A model generated the notes under the pieces. The model saw only the letters and a program-made list of their open reading frames with translations, searched no databases and was not told the origin of the DNA. A stretch of 64,000 nucleotides of DNA from Marinibacterium anthonyi (GTDB lineage: Bacteria; Pseudomonadota; Alphaproteobacteria; Rhodobacterales; Rhodobacteraceae), in contig CP031585.1 in the NCBI GenBank assembly GCA_003217735.2, forward strand, positions 4,141,501 to 4,205,500, in the 5' to 3' direction. Made by a program: the position numbers and the translations under genes. This document shows positions 1-8,263 of this stretch, piece by piece (position 1 is the stretch's first letter; each line of letters begins with the position of its first letter).

Positions 1-917
1 GGACGCTGTGCGACAACGCCACGATCCTGCGGCTGGGCAGGAACGTGGGCACCTGCATCCCGCGCGAAACCACCGCGCGGGAGATGGCCGAGATGATGGT
101 GGGCACCACGCTGAAAACGCCGGAACGGGCGGGCAAGGCGTTGGGGCCGGTGGCGTTGGACATCGCGGGGCTGTCGGCCAAATCGCCCTCGGCCTTCGGG
201 ACCGCGCTGAAGGACGTGTCGCTGAGCGTGCGCAAGGGCGAGATCGTCGGCATCGGCGGCGTCGCGGGCAACGGCCAGGACGAATTGCTGGCCGTGCTGT
301 CGGGCGAAATCATCACGAAACCCGGCGCGGTCAAGCTGCACGGGCAACCGGTCGGCGCGCTTGGCCCCGGTGCGCGGCGCGCACTGGGCCTGCTGACGGG
401 CCCCGAGGAACGGCTGGGCCACGCCGCCGCGCCGGACATGAGCCTGACCGAGAACGCCATGCTGACCGGGGCGATCCGCGAACGGCTGGTGGTGAACGGG
501 TTCCTGAAATGGGGCGCCGCAAGGACATTCGCCGAGAAGATCATCGACGCCTTCGACGTCCGCACGCCGGGGCCCGAAAATGCGGCGCGCTCGCTGTCAG
601 GCGGGAACCTGCAGAAATTCGTCATCGGCCGCGAGGTGCTGCAGCGCCCCGAAGTCCTGGTCGTGAACCAGCCGACCTGGGGCGTCGATGCCGCCGCCGC
701 CGCCGCGATCCGCCAGGCGCTGCTGGACCTTGCGGCCGGGGGCACGGCGCTGGTGGTGATCAGCCAGGACCTGGATGAACTGATGGAGATCGCCGACAAT
801 TTCGCCGCCCTGAACGAAGGCCGCCTGACCCCGCCCCGACCGACCCAGGGCCTGACCATAGACGAGATCGGCCTGATGATGGGCGGCGCCCACGGGATGG
901 AGGTGGCGCATGTCTGA
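1..917 (+). CDS. BMP-type ABC transporter ATP-binding protein (5' truncated by window edge)
   Basis: The reading frame is open from base 3, so the true start and the first ATPase domain lie outside the window. The visible part has the second nucleotide-binding domain of a duplicated sugar/nucleoside-type ATPase: a degenerate Walker A (GVAGNGQDEL), the signature LSGGNLQK and a late ISQDLDEL segment in place of the usual D-loop/H-loop region. It energises the importer whose two permeases and binding protein follow at 954, 2059 and 3067. Degeneracy of the second domain is normal for RbsA/YufO-type proteins. Substrate (purine nucleosides in several studied BMP systems) is inferred from family only. 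Confidence 0.9.
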   Translation, partial: TLCDNATILRLGRNVGTCIPRETTAREMAEMMVGTTLKTPERAGKALGPVALDIAGLSAKSPSAFGTALKDVSLSVRKGEIVGIGGVAGNGQDELLAVLSGEIITKPGAVKLHGQPVGALGPGARRALGLLTGPEERLGHAAAPDMSLTENAMLTGAIRERLVVNGFLKWGAARTFAEKIIDAFDVRTPGPENAARSLSGGNLQKFVIGREVLQRPEVLVVNQPTWGVDAAAAAAIRQALLDLAAGGTALVVISQDLDELMEIADNFAALNEGRLTPPRPTQGLTIDEIGLMMGGAHGMEVAHV

Positions 918-953
918 CCTGTCCGCGTGCGGCGCGCAACGAAAGCCCCTGTC

Positions 954-2036
954 ATGATCAAGCTTGAAAAGCGGCCCCAGCCGTCGAACCTCTGGTCGGT
1001 GGCCACCCCCATCGTCGCCGTCATCGCCACGATGATCGCCGGCGGCGTGCTGTTCGCGGCCCTGGGCGAAAACCCGGTCGAGGCCATCCGCACCATCTTC
1101 TGGGATCCGCTGTTTGGCGAATTCGCCTTCTACTACCGCCCGCAATTGCTGGTGAAGGGCGCGCCGCTGGTGCTGATCGCCATCGGGCTCAGCCTCGGGT
1201 TCAAGGCCGGCATCTGGAACATCGGCGCCGAGGGCCAGTACATCATGGGCGCCGTCTGCGGCGCCGCCGTGGGCCTGGCGCTTTACCCGCTGGACAGCGG
1301 CATCGTCTTCCTGCTGATGGTCATCGCCGGCGCGCTTGGCGGTTGGGCCTGGGCGATGATCCCGGCGGTGCTCAAGGTGGTCTTCGGCACGAACGAGATC
1401 CTCGTGTCGCTGATGCTGGTCTATGTCGCCGAACAGATCCTCGCCGCCGCATCGCTGGGCTTCCTGCGCAACCCCGAAGGCTATGGCTTTCCGGGCAGCC
1501 GAAATTTCCAGCAATACCCGGCTGGCCACAACGCCGAGATCATCGCCGGCACCGGCATGCACTGGGGGGTCGTCGCCGCCTTTGTCGCGGTGATCTTCGC
1601 CTATGTCCTGCTGAACCGGCACATGCTGGGCTTCCAGATCCGCCTGACCGGCGACGCCCCCCGCGCCGCCCGCTTCGCCGGGGTCAAACCGGCGCGGCTG
1701 ATCCTGTTCTGCCTGGGCATGTCGGGCCTTCTGGCGGGGTTGGCCGGACTGTTCGAGGTCGCCGGACCGGCGGGCCAGATCACCATCGACTTCAACGCGG
1801 GCTACGGATTTACCGCGATCATCGTCGCTTTCCTGGGCCGGTTGCATCCCGTCGGCATCCTGCTGGCCGGCGCGCTGATGGCGCTGACCTATATCGGCGG
1901 CGAGATCACGCAATCGTCCATGGGCCTGCCCGCGGCGGCGATCCAGGTGTTCCAGGGGATGTTGCTGTTCTTCCTGCTGGCCTTCGACGTTCTGACCAAT
2001 TACCGGGTGCGCATCGGCGCCCCCCGCACCGCCTGA
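954..2036 (+). CDS. BMP-type ABC transporter permease 1
   Basis: Integral membrane permease of the nucleoside/simple-sugar ABC importer family (BPD_transp_2), 360 residues. The protein is strongly hydrophobic with about eight to ten membrane segments and carries the family motif GFKAGIWNIGAEGQ after the second segment, which contacts the ATPase. I chose the ATG at 954 (MIKLEKRPQ) over an in-frame GTG at 927, because family members start close to this basic stretch; neither has a strong ribosome-binding site. It lies 36 bases after the ATPase gene and 22 before the second permease, so one operon is likely. Confidence 0.92.
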   Translation: MIKLEKRPQPSNLWSVATPIVAVIATMIAGGVLFAALGENPVEAIRTIFWDPLFGEFAFYYRPQLLVKGAPLVLIAIGLSLGFKAGIWNIGAEGQYIMGAVCGAAVGLALYPLDSGIVFLLMVIAGALGGWAWAMIPAVLKVVFGTNEILVSLMLVYVAEQILAAASLGFLRNPEGYGFPGSRNFQQYPAGHNAEIIAGTGMHWGVVAAFVAVIFAYVLLNRHMLGFQIRLTGDAPRAARFAGVKPARLILFCLGMSGLLAGLAGLFEVAGPAGQITIDFNAGYGFTAIIVAFLGRLHPVGILLAGALMALTYIGGEITQSSMGLPAAAIQVFQGMLLFFLLAFDVLTNYRVRIGAPRTA

Positions 2037-2058
2037 CCGGCCGCGACAGGGACATTCC

Positions 2059-2991
2059 ATGGACGTATCCACCATCAATCCCGCGCTCCTCGTCGCCTCG
2101 CTCATGGTCGCGTCGACGCCGATCCTGCTGGCCGGTATCGGCGAACTGGTCGCCGAACGCGCCGGCGTTCTGAACCTGGGCGTCGAGGGCATGATGATCA
2201 CCGGCGCGATCTGCGGCTTTGCCGCCGCCGTGCATTCGGGATCGCCTGCCGTGGGCTTCCTGGCGGCCGCCGCCGGGGGCGCGCTGCTGTCGCAGCTGTT
2301 CGCATTCCTGACCCAGTTCGCGCTGGCCACGCAGGTGGCCTCGGGCCTGTCGCTGACGCTGTTCGGGCTGGGCCTGTCGGCCCTGATCGGGCGCAGCTAC
2401 GGCGGGCAAAAGCCGCCGCCTTCGGCGCGGCTCGACCTGCCGGTCCTGTCGGACCTGCCGTTCTTCGGACGCGCCTTCTTTCAGCATGACATGATGGTCT
2501 ATTTCAGCCTGGCCATCGTCGTCGCCGTCTGGGTCTTCCTGAAATTCACCCGCAAGGGGCTGATCCTGCGCGCGGTGGGCGAAAACCACGACGCGGCCCA
2601 TGCGCTGGGGTACAAGGTCATCGCGATCCGCATGGCGGCGATAGCCTTCGGCGGCGCCTGCGCCGGGCTGGGCGGGGCCTATATCTCGCTGATCCGGGTG
2701 CCCCAGTGGACCGACGGCATGACCGCCGGCGCGGGCTGGATCGCGCTGGCCATCGTGGTCTTTGCCTCGTGGAAGCCCTGGCGGGCGCTGGTCGGGGCCT
2801 ATCTTTTCGGCGGCATCACGGTTCTGCAGCTGAACCTGCAGGCGGCGGGCGTGAACGTGCCCGTCCAGCTTCTGTCGATGTCGCCCTACGTCATCACCGT
2901 GCTCGTGCTGGTCGTGATCTCGGCCCGGACCCGGTCGGGCAACAGTTCGGCCCCGGCCTCGCTGGGGCGGACCTTCCATGCGACACAGTGA
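2059..2991 (+). CDS. BMP-type ABC transporter permease 2
   Basis: Second permease subunit, 310 residues, hydrophobic throughout, with the matching family motif ERAGVLNLGVEGMM near residues 34-47. The two permeases form the heterodimeric channel of a YufP/YufQ-type importer. The start ATG follows a CAGGGAC stretch at reasonable spacing. The 75-base gap to the binding-protein gene holds an imperfect hairpin (about 3001-3029, CTTCC...GGAAG), which might partly uncouple expression of the abundant binding protein from the membrane subunits; that is inference. Confidence 0.92.
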   Translation: MDVSTINPALLVASLMVASTPILLAGIGELVAERAGVLNLGVEGMMITGAICGFAAAVHSGSPAVGFLAAAAGGALLSQLFAFLTQFALATQVASGLSLTLFGLGLSALIGRSYGGQKPPPSARLDLPVLSDLPFFGRAFFQHDMMVYFSLAIVVAVWVFLKFTRKGLILRAVGENHDAAHALGYKVIAIRMAAIAFGGACAGLGGAYISLIRVPQWTDGMTAGAGWIALAIVVFASWKPWRALVGAYLFGGITVLQLNLQAAGVNVPVQLLSMSPYVITVLVLVVISARTRSGNSSAPASLGRTFHATQ

Positions 2992-3066
2992 TCACCCCAC
3001 CTTCCTCGGGGGGACAAGCACCCCGGAAGTCACTTACACTCAACGAAAAAGAACGGGAGTAATACC

Positions 3067-4140
3067 ATGAAACGCAGAACGCTTCTGGCCGTATCGGCCG
3101 CGGCCCTGGCCCTGTCCGCGGGTGCGGGCCTGGCGCAGGACACCACCAAGGTCGGCTTTATCTACGTCGGCCCCGTGAACGACGGGGGCTGGTCGCAGCA
3201 CCACCACGAAGCCGCGATGGTCATGAAGGACCATTTCGGCGACAAGATCGAAGTGGTCGAACAGGCTTCGGTCCCCGAAGGCCCCGACGCCGAACGCGCC
3301 ATGACCCAGATGGCCCTGCAGGGCGCCGACCTGATCTTTGCAACCTCCTTCGGCTACATGGATTCGGTCATCAACGTCGCCGGCAAGTTCCCGGACGTGA
3401 AATTCGAACACGCCACCGGCTACAAGACCGCGCCGAACGCCGGCGTCTATTCGGCCCGCTTCTACGAAGGCCGCGCCGTCGAAGGCTACCTGGCCGGCCA
3501 CATGACCAAGTCCAACAAGATCGGCTACATCGGCTCCTTCCCGATCCCCGAAGTCATCCGCGGCATCAATTCGTCCTTCATCCACGCCAAGAAGGAAAAC
3601 CCGGACGTGACCATGTCGGTCGTCTGGATCAACACATGGTTCGACCCCGCGAAAGAGGCCGACGCCACCCAGGCGCTGCTGGACCAGGGTGTCGACGTGG
3701 TGCTGGCGCACACCGATTCCACCGCGCCGCTGGCGGTGCTGAAGGAAAAGGGCGGTTTCGGCTTTGGCCAGGCGGCGGACATGTACGAATACGCGCCTGA
3801 ACCGCGCATCTCCTCGATCATCGACGAATGGTCGCCCTATTACATCGAACGCACCCAGGCGGTGATCGACGGCACCTGGGAAAGCGACAACACCTGGGAC
3901 GGCATCGGCGCCGGCATGGTCGGCATCGGCGAAATCACCGGCCCGGTGCCGGACGACGTCAAGGCGGGCGCCGAGGCGCTGGCCAAGTCCATCGCGGACG
4001 GGACGTACCACCCTTTCACCGGCCCGCTGAACAAGCAGGACGGATCGGCCTGGCTGGCCGACGGCGAAGTGGCGGACGACGGCACGCTGGCCGGCATGAC
4101 CTTCTACGTCGAAGGCCTGACGGGCGAGATCCCGCAGTAA
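3067..4140 (+). CDS. BMP family ABC transporter substrate-binding protein
   Basis: Periplasmic binding protein of the BMP (basic membrane protein / PnrA-like) family, 357 residues. Residues 1-23 form a clear signal peptide (basic start, alanine/leucine core, cleavage after GAGLA). The mature protein starts with the typical KVGFIYVGPVNDGGWSQ segment of this fold. A GGGAG Shine-Dalgarno precedes the ATG. It ends the operon and is followed by a strong terminator at 4179. Ligand is unknown; studied relatives bind purine nucleosides, but some alphaproteobacterial members may bind other ligands. Confidence 0.93.
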   Translation: MKRRTLLAVSAAALALSAGAGLAQDTTKVGFIYVGPVNDGGWSQHHHEAAMVMKDHFGDKIEVVEQASVPEGPDAERAMTQMALQGADLIFATSFGYMDSVINVAGKFPDVKFEHATGYKTAPNAGVYSARFYEGRAVEGYLAGHMTKSNKIGYIGSFPIPEVIRGINSSFIHAKKENPDVTMSVVWINTWFDPAKEADATQALLDQGVDVVLAHTDSTAPLAVLKEKGGFGFGQAADMYEYAPEPRISSIIDEWSPYYIERTQAVIDGTWESDNTWDGIGAGMVGIGEITGPVPDDVKAGAEALAKSIADGTYHPFTGPLNKQDGSAWLADGEVADDGTLAGMTFYVEGLTGEIPQ

Positions 4141-4178
4141 GCCGCCCACGTCACGTACACCACGTTCCGGCACATGAG

Positions 4179-4204
4179 GGCCCCGCCACACGGCGGGGCC
4201 TTTT
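4179..4204 (+). terminator. Rho-independent terminator of the BMP importer operon
   Basis: Perfect 9-bp stem GGCCCCGCC (4179-4187) / GGCGGGGCC (4192-4200), loop ACAC, followed directly by TTTT. It lies 39 bases after the binding-protein stop codon. Confidence 0.88.
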
Positions 4205-4215
4205 CGTTCACCGGA

Positions 4216-4647
4216 TCAGGCGGGTTCGGCCCCCATGTGATGGGCGTCCCGCTGTTCCGACATCAGCCGGTATTCCGTGGGAATATCGCGCAGCGACAGC
4301 ATGCCCACGGCGCGCCCCTCGTCATCGACGACCGGAAGGTGGCGAAAACAGCCCTTGCGCATCAGCGTCGCCGCTTCGGCCAGGGTCGAACTGCGCCGCA
4401 CGGTGACCGGATTGGTCGACATGATGTCTTCCACCCGCATCGCATCCAGCGCGCCGGGTTCGCAGATACAGCGCCGAATCACGTCGCGTTCGCTGATGAT
4501 CCCTTTGAGCATGTCGTTTTCCAGCACCGGCAGGGCGCCGACGTTATGCCGGTTCAGGAACAGGCACGCCATGCGAATGGTCGCGTCCGGCGTGACGGAG
4601 ACAAGTGTCTGCCTGGCGATGAATTGATCGATCGTATTGATAGTCAA
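4216..4647 (-). CDS. CBS-pair domain protein
   Basis: Small cytosolic protein of 143 residues made almost wholly of two CBS motifs (about 10-60 and 75-127; typical ISERDVIRR and GMLSLRDI segments). CBS pairs usually bind adenine nucleotides and act as energy or redox sensors; no other domain is attached. I placed the start at a TTG (4647), because GGAGGAG lies about seven bases upstream of it, while the upstream in-frame extension (to 4701) contains that ribosome-binding site. Related stand-alone CBS proteins begin at this point. It is transcribed towards the importer operon (convergent). Confidence 0.87.
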   Translation of the reverse strand: MTINTIDQFIARQTLVSVTPDATIRMACLFLNRHNVGALPVLENDMLKGIISERDVIRRCICEPGALDAMRVEDIMSTNPVTVRRSSTLAEAATLMRKGCFRHLPVVDDEGRAVGMLSLRDIPTEYRLMSEQRDAHHMGAEPA

Positions 4648-4742
4648 CTCTCTTCTCCTCCAAGAAATCCCTCCATCCCAAGGGGTTCGATTGTACCACA
4701 ATCGTCACATCCCTATCAGCGATGAGTTCCAGAAGGGTAAAC

Positions 4743-4783
4743 GCCGGCAGCCCCGGGCGGGGTTTTCCCCCACCGCTGCCGGC
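4743..4783 (-). terminator. Terminator-like hairpin downstream of the SHOCT gene
   Basis: On the minus strand GCCGGCAGC and GCTGCCGGC pair, enclosing a second paired GGTGGGG/CCCCGCC block with a GAAAA loop; GTTT follows. A second stem, 4786-4792 / 4797-4803 (GGCGGGG/CCCCGCC), stands between it and the gene. The T-tract is short, so termination strength is uncertain. Confidence 0.55.
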
Positions 4784-4810
4784 AAGGCGGGGCAGACCCC
4801 GCCCCGCGCC

Positions 4811-5716
4811 TCAGAGGCGCGAGAGCAGTTCCATCTTCTTCTCGGCGAATTCCGCGTCCGACAGGATCCCCTTGTCCCGCAGATCGCCCAGCTTCTCGAG
4901 CTTGGCGAAGATCGCGTCGCTGTCGTCGCCCTGCCCCGAAGATTGCCCCGAAGGGTGTGCCATCGGCTGTGCGGCCGGCTCGGGCGCCATCGGCGCGGGC
5001 GCCGGCTCGGGCGCAGGCTGGAACGCCGGCTCGGGCTCGGCCACGAACGACGGTTCCGGCTGCGACGCCATACCGCCATCCGCGTTAACCACCGGCAGGT
5101 CCGCCACCCGCACCAGGCCGAACTGGCTGGTGAACGTCAGCGACTGGTCGCCGCCCTGCTGCTGGCCGAACCCGCCGATCTGGTGCGCCCCGGTGTCATA
5201 GACCGTGACATGCCCGTTCAGCAGGATCGCCAGCCGGCAAATCCCCGGAAAATAAGCGTATTTCATATCGTTCTGCGCGCCGGTCGATCCCGGCTGGCCC
5301 AGGTCCTGCGGCCACCAGGTGCCGTATCCCGCCCCCTGCACGAACAGGCTCGACTGCCCGCCCATGCCGCCGCCCATGCCGCCGCCCTGGCTTTGGCCCT
5401 GGTAGGACCCCGACTGGCTCTGGTTCTGGTAGACCGGCGGCTGGAACACCTGGGTTCCGGCCAGCTTGTTGGACAGGTCCGAACACAGGCTGTCCACCCG
5501 CGCCTTCAGCCCGTTGTTGAACATGTCGCCGATCATCGTCATGCCGCCCATCGACCACTGGCCCATCCCGCCCAGTTCCCAATGGTTGAACTGCGCCTGG
5601 GTGCCGCCCCCCTGGTCCAGCGCGATCAGCACATGCGTGACGGCGTCGGGGCTGAAACCGTGGCGCGCGGCCACGTCGTTGACGATCGATTGCCCCTCGG
5701 GGGTAAGCATGGTCAT
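4811..5716 (-). CDS. SHOCT-domain protein with Gly/Gln- and Pro/Glu-rich linkers
   Basis: 301 residues. The last ~33 residues (IFAKLEKLGDLRDKGILSD...) are a typical SHOCT domain, a short C-terminal module found on many bacterial membrane-associated or oligomerising proteins. The N-terminal ~75 residues are a helical segment with no family I recognise; residues ~95-130 are Gln/Gly/Ser-rich with repeated GGGMGG, then a compact aromatic region (~130-210), and an acidic Pro/Ala-rich spacer (~225-265). No signal peptide or membrane segment is evident. The middle region resembles a beta-rich sensor domain only in a loose sense. Function unknown. Confidence 0.75.
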   Translation of the reverse strand: MTMLTPEGQSIVNDVAARHGFSPDAVTHVLIALDQGGGTQAQFNHWELGGMGQWSMGGMTMIGDMFNNGLKARVDSLCSDLSNKLAGTQVFQPPVYQNQSQSGSYQGQSQGGGMGGGMGGQSSLFVQGAGYGTWWPQDLGQPGSTGAQNDMKYAYFPGICRLAILLNGHVTVYDTGAHQIGGFGQQQGGDQSLTFTSQFGLVRVADLPVVNADGGMASQPEPSFVAEPEPAFQPAPEPAPAPMAPEPAAQPMAHPSGQSSGQGDDSDAIFAKLEKLGDLRDKGILSDAEFAEKKMELLSRL

Positions 5717-5877
5717 GTGATTTATCCCATCATGTCTGGTCGTTCGAGCGAACCGCGCGATGGTCTGGCGATCGGGGCGGCTCCTATCATGACCGGCCCC
5801 TGTCCGACAGGGTTAATCTGGACCGCCCCCGCGCCCCCGCTCTTCCCAAGCGTCCAGCTGCGTGCCACACCTGTCCC

Positions 5878-6813
5878 ATGACCCGTCTCAGCACCCCCAA
5901 CGGCGCCCCCGCCGGCGCCTATGCCTTCGGCACGATGCAATTCGGCGGCAAGGCCGACGCCGCCGCCAGCCGCGCCATGTTCGATGCATGCCGCGCCGCC
6001 GGCATCGCCCATTTCGACACCGCCTATCTGTATACCGGCGGCGCGTCTGAAACGCTTCTGGGCGGCATGATCGGCGACCGGCGCGACGATCTGCTGATCG
6101 CCACCAAGGTCGGCTATTCCGGCGGCGCCGGGGCGGCCAACATGATGACCCAGTTCGATATCTCGCGCCAGCGGCTGGGGCTCGACACGATCGACGCGCT
6201 GTACCTGCACCGGTTCGACCCCGACACCGACCTGCACGAGACGATGGCATGTTTTGCCGACCTGAAGGACCGCGGCCTGATCCGCTATGTCGGCCTGTCC
6301 AATTTCGCCGCCTGGCAGGTTATGAAGGCCGCCTGGATCGGCGCCGAATTCGGGCTGACCATCGACCTGCTGCAACCGATGTATTCCCTCGTCAAACGCC
6401 AGGCCGAAGTCGAGATCCTGCCGATGTGCGCCGACCAGGGCATCACCGCCGCCACCTATTCGCCGCTGGGCGGCGGGCTTCTGACCGGCAAGTACCTCAG
6501 CGGCGGCGCGGGCCGGCTGTCCGAAGACGACCGCTATGCCGCGCGCTACGGCCTGGACTGGATGGCGGGCGCCGCCGCCGGGCTTTCCGCCATTGCCGGG
6601 GAAATCGGCACCCATCCTGCAACGCTCGCCGTGGCCTGGGCCGCCGCGCACCCTGCCGCCCCCGTCCCGATCCTCTCGGCCCGCTCGGCGGAACAGCTCG
6701 CGCCCTCGCTCGCCGCCATCGACCTGCCGCTGTCGGACGACCTTTACGCCCGCATCGCGGCGCTGTCGCCCACCCCGCCCCCCGCCACCGACCGGATCGA
6801 GGAACAGGCATGA
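5878..6813 (+). CDS. Aldo/keto reductase
   Basis: NAD(P)H-dependent oxidoreductase of the aldo/keto reductase superfamily, 311 residues, (beta/alpha)8 barrel. The catalytic tetrad is visible: Asp47 and Tyr52 (HFDTAYLY), Lys77 (ATKVGY) and His111 (YLHRFD). The later cofactor-binding region SPLGGGLLTGKY is also present. Substrate cannot be read from sequence. Its stop codon overlaps the start of the next gene (ATGA), indicating translational coupling with the DUF938 methyltransferase-like gene. Confidence 0.92.
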   Translation: MTRLSTPNGAPAGAYAFGTMQFGGKADAAASRAMFDACRAAGIAHFDTAYLYTGGASETLLGGMIGDRRDDLLIATKVGYSGGAGAANMMTQFDISRQRLGLDTIDALYLHRFDPDTDLHETMACFADLKDRGLIRYVGLSNFAAWQVMKAAWIGAEFGLTIDLLQPMYSLVKRQAEVEILPMCADQGITAATYSPLGGGLLTGKYLSGGAGRLSEDDRYAARYGLDWMAGAAAGLSAIAGEIGTHPATLAVAWAAAHPAAPVPILSARSAEQLAPSLAAIDLPLSDDLYARIAALSPTPPPATDRIEEQA

Positions 6814-7460
6814 GCCGCCCGCTGCCCCCCTCCGCCAGCGTCGCCGAACCCGCCGGCGGCGCCAGGCTTTACGCCCCCTCGGCCGACCGCAACGTCGGCC
6901 CCATCGCCGACCTCCTGGCCCAGGTCGCGCCCGCCACCGGCCGCGCGCTGGAAATCGCCAGCGGCACCGGCCAGCACGTCATCGTCTTTGCCGACCGCCT
7001 GCCCGGCCTTCACTGGCAGCCCACCGATCCCCAGGCCGACCGCCGCGCCAGCATCGACGCCTATGCCGCCGACGCCGCCCTGCCCAACATCCGCCCCGCG
7101 CAGCCGCTGGACGCCTGCGCGCCGGGCTGGGCGGACACGCTGGGACACAACGACCTGATCGTGCTGTGCAACCTGCTGCACCTGATCAGCTGGCCCGAGG
7201 TCCAGGCGCTTCTGGCCGAGGCCGCCAAGGCGCTGGCTCCGGGCGGCACCTTTGTCATCTACGGCCCCTTCAAACGGGGCGGAGAGCTGACCAGCGAGGG
7301 CGACCGCACCTTCGACGCCCAGCTGCGCGCGTCGGACCCGGCGATTGGCTACAAGGACGATTTCGACACGCTGGACCTGCTGGTGTCGCACGGTCTGGAT
7401 GTGGCGCAGGTGGTGGAAATGCCGGCCAATAACCTTGCGCTGATTGCGACCCGGCCCTGA
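6810..7460 (+). CDS. DUF938 family SAM-dependent methyltransferase-like protein
   Basis: 216 residues, matching the DUF938 family in length and motifs. SAM-binding motif I is EIASGTGQH (48-56), followed by a PTDPQ acidic-loop equivalent and the central NLLHLISWPE and FVIYGPFKR segments that are diagnostic of DUF938. Methyl acceptor unknown. The ATG at 6810 overlaps the aldo/keto reductase stop by four bases and has GAGGAA upstream. Confidence 0.9.
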   Translation: MSRPLPPSASVAEPAGGARLYAPSADRNVGPIADLLAQVAPATGRALEIASGTGQHVIVFADRLPGLHWQPTDPQADRRASIDAYAADAALPNIRPAQPLDACAPGWADTLGHNDLIVLCNLLHLISWPEVQALLAEAAKALAPGGTFVIYGPFKRGGELTSEGDRTFDAQLRASDPAIGYKDDFDTLDLLVSHGLDVAQVVEMPANNLALIATRP

Positions 7461-7590
7461 CAGCGACCTTTCAGCGACCTTTCAGCGACCTGACGACACC
7501 CCACTCGTGATCCAGATCAAGGACTTCCCCGGTCCGGCATGGTGAATGACGCACATCACATCCGCACACATTCGCATGGGATTGATCGAC

Positions 7591-7926
7591 ATGAGCTGGA
7601 CCGAGAAACTCGCCGACACCCGCACCGGCCTGCGCGCGCTGAACGCGGCCATCCCCGACACCGCCAGGGGCTTTGGCGCCCTGTCGAAGGCGGCCAGGGA
7701 CGGCGGCGCGCTGGATCTGAAGACCAAGGAACTGGTGGCGCTGGCCATCGCCATCGCGGATCGGTGCGAGCCCTGCATCATGCTGCACGTCGATGCGCTG
7801 CGAAAAACCGGCGCCAGCCGCGAAGAACTGGCCGATGTGCTGGGCATGTGCATCCAGATGGGCGGCGGCCCGTCGATGATGTATGCCGCCAAGGCCTTGG
7901 AATGCTGGGACGAATTGGCCGCCTGA
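7591..7926 (+). CDS. Carboxymuconolactone decarboxylase / AhpD-like protein
   Basis: 111 residues of the CMD/AhpD fold. The redox-type motif CEPCIMLHV (Cys59, Cys62, His66) matches AhpD-like alkylhydroperoxidase members rather than true gamma-carboxymuconolactone decarboxylases, which lack the CxxC. The conserved GGGPSMMYA segment follows. I chose ATG 7591 (MSWTEK), where relatives begin; in-frame ATGs at 7576 and 7546 are possible but would add a non-conserved tail. Probable role in peroxide or oxidative-stress handling, from family knowledge only. Confidence 0.87.
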   Translation: MSWTEKLADTRTGLRALNAAIPDTARGFGALSKAARDGGALDLKTKELVALAIAIADRCEPCIMLHVDALRKTGASREELADVLGMCIQMGGGPSMMYAAKALECWDELAA

Positions 7927-8111
7927 CCCGGGCGAACCACGCCACCGAAGACGACGTCGCCGGATCGCGAATATTTTTTGAAAATTGGCGACGGAATGCC
8001 CGGGCTCGTGCGTATCAGCCTTTGAATGATAGCGCGGACAAGTCGATCCCCAGAGCCCGCGCACATTCAAATTGGCTGTCTGAGGTCCACTCACGGGACC
8101 GGCCAGGGCCC

Positions 8112-8150
8112 GGCGCGCTTCGGCTCACTACCCGAAGCGCGCCCACTTTT
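8112..8150 (+). terminator. Terminator-like 12-bp hairpin
   Basis: Perfect stem GGCGCGCTTCGG (8112-8123) / CCGAAGCGCGCC (8132-8143), loop of eight bases, then CACTTTTC. Strong stem but broken T-tract; about 185 bases after the nearest plus-strand gene. Confidence 0.55.
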
Positions 8151-8211
8151 CCCCGCCGGATGCCATGTCCGCCGCATAGCATGTCGCGTGACGCCCTGTT
8201 CTGGGGCGTGG

Positions 8212-8257
8212 CCCCGGCGCGGGTGCTGCGCCGGGGTATTTGAGGCCAGAAAGAAGC
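8212..8257. repeat. Recurring intergenic motif copy 1, with terminator-like hairpin
   Basis: Stem CCCCGGCGC (8212-8220) / GCGCCGGGG (8228-8236) runs into TATTTG; the right arm begins the motif CCGGGGTATTTG...AGAAAGAAGC (8231-8257). The motif lies 6 bases beyond the stop codon of the minus-strand FAD dehydrogenase gene. Related copies are at 17795, 56548, 56581, 61071 and 61208. Confidence 0.7.
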
Positions 8258-8263
8258 CGCAGG

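Larger units (their letters stand above)
7927..8263. other. Gene-free interval between convergent genes
   Basis: About 337 bases with no supported coding region. It holds two hairpins (8112-8143 and 8212-8236) and one copy of a motif repeated elsewhere in the window (8231-8257). No tRNA-like cloverleaf was seen. Confidence 0.7.

Noticed and set aside
7927-8263. Searched for a tRNA or small RNA gene in this gene-free interval
   Set aside because: No cloverleaf arms or TTCGA-type T-loop were found; only terminator-like hairpins are visible.
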